This document shows positions 1-7,822 of a stretch of DNA of 64,000 nucleotides, piece after piece. Under the pieces are notes generated by a model, which had not been told where the DNA came from, did no database searches, and worked only from the letters and a program-made list of their open reading frames with translations. The translations under genes were made by a program, and so were the position numbers. Where the stretch lies: the NCBI RefSeq assembly GCF_000316115.1, contig NZ_JH993797.1, positions 3,706,486 to 3,770,485 of the forward strand, given 5' to 3'. The DNA is from Leptolyngbya sp. PCC 7375. GTDB taxonomy: Bacteria; Cyanobacteriota; Cyanobacteriia; Phormidesmidales; Phormidesmidaceae. Each line of letters starts with the position of its first letter. Position 1 is the first letter of the stretch.

Positions 1-204
1 GAGTTACAAAAGGCCCTCATGGCCAAGGTTAAAGACTATGGCTATCACCACATTGTGGCTAAAATTTTAGCGGCTAATCAAGGCAGCATTCGTTTTCATC
101 AACGCTTCGGATTTGACATCGTTGGTATTCAAAAAGAGATTGGCTTTATGAATGACACCTGGCATGACGTTGTTATCATGCAGTGCATTTTATCCAGCTC
201 TTAG
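1..204 (+). CDS. GNAT-family N-acetyltransferase, C-terminal part
   Basis: The reading frame is open from base 1, so the gene begins before the window and only 67 codons are seen. The segment has the C-terminal half of a GNAT fold: a stretch like AANQGSIRFHQRFGF, which is the usual acetyl-CoA-proximal N-x-x-S-x-x-x-x-x-x-G-F pattern, followed by VGIQKEIG and the closing WHDVVIMQ strand. This arrangement resembles phosphinothricin/methionine-sulfoximine acetyltransferases (PAT/Pat-like), which acetylate small amines with acetyl-CoA. The substrate cannot be told from this fragment. Confidence 0.75.
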   Translation, partial: ELQKALMAKVKDYGYHHIVAKILAANQGSIRFHQRFGFDIVGIQKEIGFMNDTWHDVVIMQCILSSS

Positions 205-865
205 GAGTCACTCAGGTTCCATCAGGAATCTCTATAGCTACTTTTTAGAATTCTCTCATTCTTGAATAATTTCGACTCGATACCATGCCCTTAATTGAGG
301 CATTGAGGGCATTCGCTCACGGTCGAATAATGACATTCGACAGGTTTTCATTCTGTTGTTAGACCTAATTGAGGTTTTTGAAATGATTCAAGCTGCTTTT
401 CCAGCGTCAACGGATATATCCATTGCCACCTACCCCATTAATCTGCAAACACTGATTTACATGCTTCAAGAAACACCTGAGTTTACCCCTGAAGACATTC
501 AAACCATGGTCGTCAAGGCTGACATTTCAGCCCAAGACTTGATGCCGTGGGCTGATTTTAATCATCCTGTCACCGATAGCTACGGTCGTCAGCTCGTCTT
601 TGACGGTGGGCATTTTGAAATCATGGTGATGTCCTGGATGCCTGGTGATTTTAGTGCTATCCACGATCATGGAGCCACCCAATGGGGCGCGGTGCAATGC
701 TTTGGGGCCGCAGAACATTTCATCTACACCTTTACGCAAGGAGTCTTATGCACCTTACAACCGGCTCACTATAGCCCTGGCATGGTTCACGCAGTTGACC
801 ATAGTCTAATTCACCACATGGGCAACCCTGGTAGCGAGCCGTTTCTTAGTTTGCATGTTTATGGC

Positions 866-2187
866 CTGATTGACTGACAAAAGTTCAGTCAGGCTTGAAA
901 TGAGTGGTGAAGACCTGAAATTCTAACCGCAAGGACCGTTTTTCATGTTGCCAGCGAGAGGCCATAGCGGGTTCAGGGTCTGTGTTAGAGGAGAAGATAA
1001 CCTGAGTCACCAGTTGCCATCCATCGAGTAGGGCGGCCTGAATCCAATCGAGCCCAATGCGAAAATAGCTGTTGCCGCGAAACCAGTGGGTATCGACCCA
1101 TCGTCGCTTCCCTTGTTCAACAACAACTACCCCTTGAGCGGTGACGTAGAGTGTGGCCAGCGCCAGAATAAAGCACAGCCTGGAAAGGTCACAGACCGAG
1201 CGAATCTCAGATTTCTGTAGGTTCCAGCCACTGGACTGCTCGTCCTTGAACAGCTCTTCAATATCAAAGCGCAGACCGTATTCTCGAAACGTCTGTATCG
1301 TGGTGGGTTCATCACTGACAACGACCCAGAGTTCGCCATTGAGGGTGTTGCGTCCAAAGATGACGTGGACAGGGCCATACCACTGTTGCTTATGGAGTTT
1401 GACATTGTGGAAGCAGCGGACTTCACCGTTGGCAAGATGGAGTGCATTGGGTTGTATCCACCCCCCGGAAGAGCGCCATAGCCAAGTGTTGCTCTTGAGA
1501 CGAATTCGATAGTGCCAGCCCAGACGGCGCACAGCACTCATGGCCTCGGTGTGAACAAATCCTCGGTCTGCTAGCAGAATCACATTCACACCTTGCGGCA
1601 GGTAGCGCGCCGAATGAGTCAGCATCTCTTGATACTCACTGAACGCAACGGTGGCGCTCGAATGCTTAAGCACACGCCATGCCAGAGGTAGCGCTCGCCC
1701 CCGATGGACAACGGCTAGGCGGATCAGACAGTACTCATCCCAGAACTGAGTCGTGTCCAAGCTCACATACACACATGAGTCTTCCCAGTTTGCCAGGGCT
1801 GCTTGGATGATGGGCTTGTAGAGTCGATGGACGTTGATGCGAGAATTCCCTATCCAGCGACGGATTCGTCGCTGACGGCTTTGGGCGTATTGCCCTCGAC
1901 AAGGGACGTATTTGGCCCACTTAGTCAGGCTCACTTCTCCTGTCTGAATGAGTGCGGCAACCAGCCAAAGGCACATCGTCAAATGGCTCAGATGTGCCCA
2001 AGTTTCGCATTGACCTAGCCAAGCTTTCAAGGCATCGTAGAGACGGGAGTTTTTTTCACAGCATTTCTATGATTTGAGTGGTATCTAATTTTAGATTGCT
2101 GGGCTCCCACTTCTTTTATCATTCGCTACATTCACTGACTGGCAATCGTTTTAGCTCTGTAAGTGCCATCTTTTGTCAGTCAATCAG
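866..2187 (-). mobile_element. IS4-superfamily insertion sequence, copy 1 (1322 bp)
   Basis: The element is bounded by matching 18-bp ends CTGATTGACTGACAAAAG and its reverse complement, flanked by the 9-bp direct repeat GTTTATGGC at 857-865 and 2188-2196. It carries one transposase gene on the minus strand. A second copy, differing by a single inserted base in the transposase gene as far as I compared, lies in the opposite orientation at 27691-29013 with its own 9-bp duplication. It interrupts the cysteine-dioxygenase-like gene. Confidence 0.95.
885..2030 (-). CDS. IS4-superfamily DDE transposase (intact)
   Basis: The 381-aa protein is the only gene of the IS. Acidic residues fit a DDE nuclease: Asp in YVSLDTTQFWDE, Asp in ILLADRGF, and Glu in a terminal region FDIEELFKDEQSSG that corresponds to the Y-R-E-K-like signature of IS4 relatives. 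The frame opens with a TTG at 2030, with an in-frame stop a short way upstream, so no ATG start is available before Met20. The frame is unbroken, unlike the second copy, so this copy could supply transposase for both. Confidence 0.85.
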   Translation of the reverse strand: MKAWLGQCETWAHLSHLTMCLWLVAALIQTGEVSLTKWAKYVPCRGQYAQSRQRRIRRWIGNSRINVHRLYKPIIQAALANWEDSCVYVSLDTTQFWDEYCLIRLAVVHRGRALPLAWRVLKHSSATVAFSEYQEMLTHSARYLPQGVNVILLADRGFVHTEAMSAVRRLGWHYRIRLKSNTWLWRSSGGWIQPNALHLANGEVRCFHNVKLHKQQWYGPVHVIFGRNTLNGELWVVVSDEPTTIQTFREYGLRFDIEELFKDEQSSGWNLQKSEIRSVCDLSRLCFILALATLYVTAQGVVVVEQGKRRWVDTHWFRGNSYFRIGLDWIQAALLDGWQLVTQVIFSSNTDPEPAMASRWQHEKRSLRLEFQVFTTHFKPD

Positions 2188-2472
2188 GTTTATGGCTGTC
2201 AAGACGCTCAGGGCACAATTACGGGAAACGCTCGTATTTTTGATTTATTTGAGGGCAGTATTCAGTACACCGATGGTGGTGTTTTCTATGGCTTGCCAGA
2301 AGACCAAATTAATCAGAAACGGTATGGCTTAGAAGCTGATCGAGAAACCACGTTACGGCACCATCGTTTGATGTGCGATCGCATCCAACGCATTCTTCAA
2401 ACACATCGCAATCCTGACTTAAGTCAAAGGCTGACTCGCTTACAACAACAGATCCAACAGCTCAGTTTATAG

Positions 2473-3032
2473 TAGTTCGTTAGGATTTAATTCAACACTC
2501 ACTGCTCCAACCATCTTTTGGCTTCTCACAGCAGTAGAGACATTATCTTTCACTCAAACTGAGGCATTTTCTTTAAACCCCCATGATTATTTGGGATGAA
2601 CGGTAACCATGGGTCAGTTAGTACCTGGGATTTTATTGCGACCTTGCAACATTTTGATACAGATCACAGCTGAATGCTTATACTTTGGCTAGATAGGTAT
2701 TGACTACTGAATATCTTGTCATTTGTGTGTTACCCTCACATCCTTGACATAAACACTAGTGAAAACAGTATTTTGAGCTCTTAATGAGTTCCTTATCTGA
2801 TCTCACATCCCACTGTTTTACATACATTAATAATCTTCTGACACCTGAAAGCCTTTAATACATAGACTTTCTCAAGAAGATTTGAATATATCAATTTAAG
2901 TGCGGAATATGGGCTAAATAAAGTGTATTTAAAGATCTGGAAGCCTTTTCTCAGGAGACCTTTCAGATCTCCATACTTTCATCAATCAATGGGTGTTTGC
3001 AGAAAACAACTCATTTTTTGAGGGGGACTATA
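2473..3032. other. Non-coding leader before the lipoxygenase gene
   Basis: About 560 AT-rich bases separate the end of the split cupin gene from the lipoxygenase start. I see no convincing reading frame or RNA gene. It presumably holds the promoter of the lipoxygenase operon, but I cannot name a specific box. Confidence 0.5.
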
Positions 3033-4925
3033 ATGACTGCAAGCTATAAAAATCAAAATCTGCAAGAAAAAAAGCAGCAATATCAGTATAACTATACCCA
3101 TATCCCACCTGTGGCCATGGTAGACAAACTGTCAGAAGAGGAGGGGTTTTCTCCTGGATGGCGGTTGTTAGTGGCCAAGGTTGGGTTTGAACTCCTCGTT
3201 AACACCATTATTGCTAATCGTGGAGATCAGGGTAAATCTGGAGCAGCCGATGATGTCAAAATATTTCTGATAGAAACGGTTAAGGAAACATTGGTAGATT
3301 ACAAAGGTTTTTCTCGCCTGAAGATTCTCTGGCAAGGGGCAAAATATACCCCTAGACTCTTATTTGGCAGATTATCTATCAATGTAGAAGAGATTGAAGA
3401 TCTGATTACAGATATTATCAAAAGTGTCAGCGCTGATTTCCTCCGAGATTTTGCAGCTAACGTACAGCAAAAATTAATACTGGACTCTCCTAAAGGTAAA
3501 GGGGATGACCTCAAAGATTTTCAGGAGCTATTTCAAACCATTGATCTACCTGCCATCGCTTATACCTATGAGGAGGATGAGGTATTTGCATCCATGCGGG
3601 TAGCTGGGCCTAATCCGGTCATGCTACAGCGACTGACAGAACCTGAGGCACGGCTGCCGATCACAGAGGCTCAATATCAAGCCGTCATGGGAGCAACGGA
3701 TTCTCTGACAGAGGCCTATGCAGAGGGACGTGTATACCTGACGGATTACGCCATTCTAGAGGGGGCAATCAATGGCTCATTTCCCGCCGATCAGAAATAT
3801 CTATACGCCCCCCTAGCCCTATTTGCTGTACCGAAAGCCGATGTGGGCGATCGTCGTCTGCGTCCGGTGGCCATTCAATGTGGGCAAAACCCTAATGATT
3901 TTCCCATCCACACGCCCAAATCAAATCCCTATGCATGGCTCTGCGCTAAGACCATTGTGCAGGTTGCCGATGCGAACTTCCATGAGGCGGTTACCCATCT
4001 GGCGCGGACTCATTTGTTCATTGGGCCATTTGCGATCGCAACCCACCGCCAACTCCCCGACAATCATCCCCTCAGTCTTCTCCTGCGCCCCCACTTCCAA
4101 GGCATGCTGGCCATCAACAACGAAGCCCAGGCCAAGCTGATTGCTGCCGGTGGTGGCGTTAACAAAATTCTCTCAGCAACCATCGACACGTCCCGAGTAT
4201 TTGCCGTCCTGGGGGTACAAACCTATGGCTTCAATTCCGCCATGTTCCCCAAGCAGCTGCAACAGCGCGGTGTAGACGACACCAACAGCCTACCCATCTA
4301 CCCCTACCGTGATGACGGTAGCTTAATTTGGGACGCCATCCACAATTGGGTAGAGGACTATCTCAAGCTGTACTATGCCGATGACGCTGCAGTACAGCAA
4401 GATGCTAATTTGCAAGCCTGGGCACAGGAACTCATTGCTTATGATGGCGGTCGCGTCATAGAGTTTGGCGAAACTGACGAACAACTGCAAACGCTGCTGC
4501 AAACCCTTACGTATCTCATTGATGCCATTACTCTGATTATTTTTACCGCCAGTGCTCAACACGCCGCTGTGAATTTCCCCCAAAAGGACATCATGAGCTT
4601 CACCCCAGCGATGCCGACCGCTGGCTATGATGAGTTACCAGATCTGGGAGACCAGACCACAAAAGAAGATTACCTGAGTTTGTTACCGCCTTTAAACCAA
4701 GCCCAAGAGCAGCTCAAGCTATTGCACTTGCTTGGCTCCGTGCATTTTACAGAATTAGGCCAGTACGAAAAGGGACATTTTCAAGACAGTCAAGTACAAG
4801 CCCCCTTGCAACGTTTCCAGAATCGATTAGAAGAAATCACAGATGTGATCTACCAGCGCAATCGCAATCGTCCCGCCTACGAATATCTATTACCCAAGAA
4901 TATTCCCCAAAGCATCAATATCTAG
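3033..4925 (+). CDS. Lipoxygenase
   Basis: The 630-aa protein is a lipoxygenase, a non-heme iron enzyme that inserts O2 into polyunsaturated fatty acids to give hydroperoxides. It has the family's His-rich segment, H317-EAVT-H322-LART-H327, followed by IATHRQLPDNHP. By comparison with plant enzymes His322 and His327 bind iron. A later FTASAQHAAVNFP supplies the third His and the Asn ligand, and the chain ends in the conserved C-terminal isoleucine (SINI). The N-terminal 200 residues do not obviously show a PLAT domain. I chose the ATG at 3033, preceded by GAGGGGG, over the TTG at 2997. A P450 gene follows 96 bp later, implying that the hydroperoxide product is processed further. Confidence 0.93.
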   Translation: MTASYKNQNLQEKKQQYQYNYTHIPPVAMVDKLSEEEGFSPGWRLLVAKVGFELLVNTIIANRGDQGKSGAADDVKIFLIETVKETLVDYKGFSRLKILWQGAKYTPRLLFGRLSINVEEIEDLITDIIKSVSADFLRDFAANVQQKLILDSPKGKGDDLKDFQELFQTIDLPAIAYTYEEDEVFASMRVAGPNPVMLQRLTEPEARLPITEAQYQAVMGATDSLTEAYAEGRVYLTDYAILEGAINGSFPADQKYLYAPLALFAVPKADVGDRRLRPVAIQCGQNPNDFPIHTPKSNPYAWLCAKTIVQVADANFHEAVTHLARTHLFIGPFAIATHRQLPDNHPLSLLLRPHFQGMLAINNEAQAKLIAAGGGVNKILSATIDTSRVFAVLGVQTYGFNSAMFPKQLQQRGVDDTNSLPIYPYRDDGSLIWDAIHNWVEDYLKLYYADDAAVQQDANLQAWAQELIAYDGGRVIEFGETDEQLQTLLQTLTYLIDAITLIIFTASAQHAAVNFPQKDIMSFTPAMPTAGYDELPDLGDQTTKEDYLSLLPPLNQAQEQLKLLHLLGSVHFTELGQYEKGHFQDSQVQAPLQRFQNRLEEITDVIYQRNRNRPAYEYLLPKNIPQSINI

Positions 4926-5021
4926 ATACACCAGTTGTATTCTCTCTCTGGCACATGCCCAATTTCTCAGCGCACTGATCGTCGAACATCAGCTAGATAC
5001 CCCCTACCTAATGCAATTATC

Positions 5022-6380
5022 ATGGACATCAATGCACTAACCCAAAAAGTTCTTAAAACCCACAACAATCAAATCAAGCTCTCTAAAAAGCTAGAAAAAG
5101 TCGGATATAACAGCCCCCGTGGCAAGCTGCTACGTTTAATGGCCTATTACAAAGAGGGTTTCACCATCTTAAAAGCATGGCGAGATTTTCTATACATTCG
5201 TAAAAACCACATCGGTGACACATTTTTTGCCGTCGATCATGCCATCATGCATGCTGATCATGCCCAGGTAAAAAAGCTAATGCAGATTGAGCCGCAGGTA
5301 CGCAGCAATGACCTGGGCATCATTAGAATTCTTGCTCCTAGCTACATGCTGAATCACCCGCTGAGCTTGGGGACAAATGGCAAAGAACATACTGGAATTC
5401 GAGCCATCTTTCAACAAGCTTTACCTGATCCCTTTGAACATGGGGATGACATAGGCCAATATATCGACAGCCTTTTATCAGAAGCATCTAGCCAGGGGAC
5501 CTTGCATATCGGCAATGATCTCCCCCGGTTTATGGTCAAAATCTTGCACCATCTAGTATTTCAAATATCTCTTTCCAAAGAAGAAGTCACAGCCTCCCGT
5601 GGCTATATAAAAGGCTTACCGCTAGCATCTCTACCCAATTTTATGAGTCGCTATCTGCTGGCCTTTAAGACGGGTCCCATTATTAAACATCGCAAACACC
5701 TGATTCAGCGATATCAAACATCTCCTAAATGGGCGACCTATGTAGAAATAGGGAAGCAGTATCAGCTAACTCCAGAGCAAATTGCCAATGGCCTGTTTGA
5801 TATGATTCACATTGCCGGTACAGCCGGTACAAGTGCTTTATTAGGATCTGTAATTGGTATTTTATGTGTAAATAATTCTCTGCGCGAGGATGTCATTAAA
5901 GAAGTAAATACTCTATGGCAGGGAACAGAACCAATCACAGGGGATATGCTACGCCAGGCCACCCTACTCCATAAGGTCATTTTAGAAACAGCTCGGCTAT
6001 ATCCCCCCGTACGCTTTGTCAGCCAGCTGGCAACAGAGGCAGGGGAAGTCAAAGTTGGCAGTCAGAAATGTCCTTTCCAAAAGGGTACGCGACTGCTTGG
6101 CTCTATCTTTACCGCTAATCGGGACGCCAATAGATATAAAAACCCAGATAACTTTTCCACCCAACGAGATTTTTCCGACCTTTTATCGTGGAACGGTGAT
6201 GACCATGAACGCGTTTGCCCAGGTAAATCCCTATCCATTGAGCTGATCAAAATTTTCTGCATCTACCTTTTGAAGCGCTATCAGTGGGCACAGTTTACAG
6301 AAGTGCAATGGGATTTTGAAAAAGTGACTGCCGTTACTCCTAACGATTTGGAATTGCAGGGATTTAAGGCTAAGGCATAA
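5022..6380 (+). CDS. Cytochrome P450, probable fatty-acid-hydroperoxide-acting type
   Basis: The 452-aa protein has the P450 K-helix ExxR motif (LETARLYPP) and a heme-thiolate loop with Cys399 in HERVCPGKS. The loop is not canonical: the usual F-x-x-G-x-R-x-C-x-G is replaced by W-N-G-D-D-H-E-R-V-C-P-G, with the Phe and Gly positions altered. Altered loops are known in self-sufficient P450s that rearrange hydroperoxides (CYP74-like allene oxide synthases and lyases, PpoA-type domains). The position directly after a lipoxygenase makes that role likely here, but it is inference. An I-helix stretch IHIAGTAGTSALLG lacks the usual acid-Thr pair for O2 activation, which fits the same idea. The ATG at 5022 is preferred to an upstream TTG at 4935. 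Confidence 0.85.
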   Translation: MDINALTQKVLKTHNNQIKLSKKLEKVGYNSPRGKLLRLMAYYKEGFTILKAWRDFLYIRKNHIGDTFFAVDHAIMHADHAQVKKLMQIEPQVRSNDLGIIRILAPSYMLNHPLSLGTNGKEHTGIRAIFQQALPDPFEHGDDIGQYIDSLLSEASSQGTLHIGNDLPRFMVKILHHLVFQISLSKEEVTASRGYIKGLPLASLPNFMSRYLLAFKTGPIIKHRKHLIQRYQTSPKWATYVEIGKQYQLTPEQIANGLFDMIHIAGTAGTSALLGSVIGILCVNNSLREDVIKEVNTLWQGTEPITGDMLRQATLLHKVILETARLYPPVRFVSQLATEAGEVKVGSQKCPFQKGTRLLGSIFTANRDANRYKNPDNFSTQRDFSDLLSWNGDDHERVCPGKSLSIELIKIFCIYLLKRYQWAQFTEVQWDFEKVTAVTPNDLELQGFKAKA

Positions 6381-6547
6381 AGAGTCATGTGCCTAGATGT
6401 TGAAGATCGCATGGCAATGCACCCCCTACCGAGACATTTGGCCGAGAGATCATAGGCATTTGTAAAATCTCTGTTCTTCAACGGCAGACAATAACAACTT
6501 CTATTCACTGAACATTCATCGCAAGATTCGTCATAGGACTAACAATC

Positions 6548-7120
6548 ATGAAAAGTACCGTAGTCGCTCAAAAGTTTGAGGATATTGCCACTTGGATGAC
6601 AGCCACACAACCCACAAATCTCCCAACTGTGTTGAAAGGCATCTTTTATATGGATGGCAACCCCCTACCGGATGACTGTATCACCATGTATAACCTGGAG
6701 TGGGATGAGAAAATGAATTGCCTCACGTTACCTGTAACAGGGCCAACTCAGTGGACCTTTCATCACACATTTTTAGGATGGCTGTTGTTACGGGCAGCTC
6801 AAATTTCTAGATTTCGGTACAAAATTCAATTTCAGGATAATGACTTGAAATTGGCTCAAGTTACGCCTATCACCTTTGGTATTCCTGTACCAAAGGTGAT
6901 TATTAATGCAACCCTGCGCCAGGATGAAAATGCTCAACATGGCGATGTGTGGCAACGCAAAAATCTCTGGTTTGGCGGTTTACCCAGAGCTGGCGAATAT
7001 GTTCTACGCCGGGTCGTTGATGAAAACGGCCAATACACACCTGCATTTCAAGAGATGCTTAGCAAAGTTGATGCTGAATGTTTAGTGCTCGTCCAAGACT
7101 CGAAAGCTCACGATGTGTAG
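6548..7120 (+). CDS. Unrecognised 190-aa protein in the lipoxygenase-P450 cluster
   Basis: I do not recognise this family. The protein is soluble-looking, rich in aromatic residues (THHTF-like segment FHHTFLGWLLLRAAQ, WQRKNLWFGGLPRAGEY), with no signal peptide or convincing membrane span apart from a short hydrophobic stretch near residue 80. It follows the P450 by 168 bp and precedes the next gene by 34 bp, all on the plus strand, so co-expression with the lipoxygenase and P450 is plausible. A role in binding or converting an oxylipin is a guess from position only. Confidence 0.7.
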   Translation: MKSTVVAQKFEDIATWMTATQPTNLPTVLKGIFYMDGNPLPDDCITMYNLEWDEKMNCLTLPVTGPTQWTFHHTFLGWLLLRAAQISRFRYKIQFQDNDLKLAQVTPITFGIPVPKVIINATLRQDENAQHGDVWQRKNLWFGGLPRAGEYVLRRVVDENGQYTPAFQEMLSKVDAECLVLVQDSKAHDV

Positions 7121-7154
7121 AGCTAAGATATGGCTAGCCTAGCAGTGTATTGCA

Positions 7155-7733
7155 ATGAAAGCTCAAAGATCGATTCGTTTGGGGCGCTATCTGACTCTAG
7201 AAGAATTTTGCACATGCACACAGACCTATCGACGATGGTCAGATTCAATTGAACCATTTCCTAAAAATCTGGAAGAAACTATTCCAGCTGTACAGGCGCT
7301 ATGTAATTACATTATTGACCCTGTCATAGACCAGTATGGACAGACACAATTTGAGCTGACCTATGGATTTTGTTCGTCAGATTTAAAGCGATTTTTGGCC
7401 CAAAAAGATCCGTTGACAGGCCTAAAGAATGGCAAATCTACCCCCAGTGTGGATCAACACATGGCCTGTGAGAAAAATCGTCATGGTCGTTATTATTGCG
7501 ATCGCTTAGGGGCTGCCTGTGATTTTAGAATTGTGGACCTAGACAGTAATGCCCTGGTGGAGTGGATCTTAGGCCAGGCCTTACCCTTTGACTCGCTTTA
7601 CTACTACGGACCAAATCGTCCCATCCACATTAGCTATGGGCCACAGCATAAGCGACAGTTTTGGGCGTTTACCGAGCAAGGGACACCGACTAAGCAGGGT
7701 GTACAGCATTGGCAGAGGCAGGTGAAGGGATGA
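7155..7733 (+). CDS. Peptidase M15-like conserved hypothetical protein
   Basis: The 192-aa protein contains an arrangement reminiscent of the M15 (D-Ala-D-Ala carboxypeptidase) zinc site: SVDQHMA, then about 20 residues later GAACDFRI, which fits S-x-x-x-H ... G-x-A-x-D, and a later HISYGPQHKR His pair. Four Cys residues lie around the site (CEKN, YYCDRLGAACDF), which is unusual. No signal peptide is visible, so a cell-wall role is not supported, and the substrate is unknown. It follows the 190-aa gene by 34 bp and converges with the Dnd-associated methyltransferase gene, so it could belong to either cluster. Confidence 0.55.
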   Translation: MKAQRSIRLGRYLTLEEFCTCTQTYRRWSDSIEPFPKNLEETIPAVQALCNYIIDPVIDQYGQTQFELTYGFCSSDLKRFLAQKDPLTGLKNGKSTPSVDQHMACEKNRHGRYYCDRLGAACDFRIVDLDSNALVEWILGQALPFDSLYYYGPNRPIHISYGPQHKRQFWAFTEQGTPTKQGVQHWQRQVKG

Positions 7734-7822
7734 AGAGTGAAGCTTGCCCTGAGCTTGTCGAAGGGGGATGAAGAATGACTCTTTCCTTTCTACTCTTTAC
7801 TCTTCACTCTCTACTCTTTACT
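7729..7822. repeat. Purine/pyrimidine-rich inverted motif between convergent genes
   Basis: The short spacer between two converging genes contains GATGAAGAGTGA followed by repeated ACTCTT/CTTTACTCTTCACT units, which can pair as a hairpin and may end transcription in both directions. Related motifs occur between convergent genes near 42995-43075 and in the spacer near 29280. The last codons of the methyltransferase gene fall inside the repeat. Confidence 0.45.

Larger units (their letters stand above)
383..2472 (+). pseudogene. Cysteine-dioxygenase-like cupin gene split by an insertion sequence
   Basis: Two pieces of one gene lie either side of an IS: bases 383-865 and 2197-2472. Joined across one copy of the 9-bp target duplication GTTTATGGC, the frame continues without a break (LHVYG then CQDAQGTITGNARIF), giving a protein of about 250 aa. 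The first part has the cupin metal motif IHDHG and a later HHMGN...LSLHVYG strand typical of type I cysteine dioxygenase-like cupins, non-heme iron enzymes that oxidise thiols to sulfinates. As it stands the frame stops four codons into the IS. I prefer the ATG at 383 (GAGG 8 bp upstream) to the TTG at 356. The C-terminal piece ends in a Gln-rich helix. Confidence 0.85.

Noticed and set aside
4935..5021. N-terminal extension of the P450 from a TTG start
   Set aside because: No ribosome-binding site and no P450-like sequence. The ATG at 5022 begins a plausible protein.
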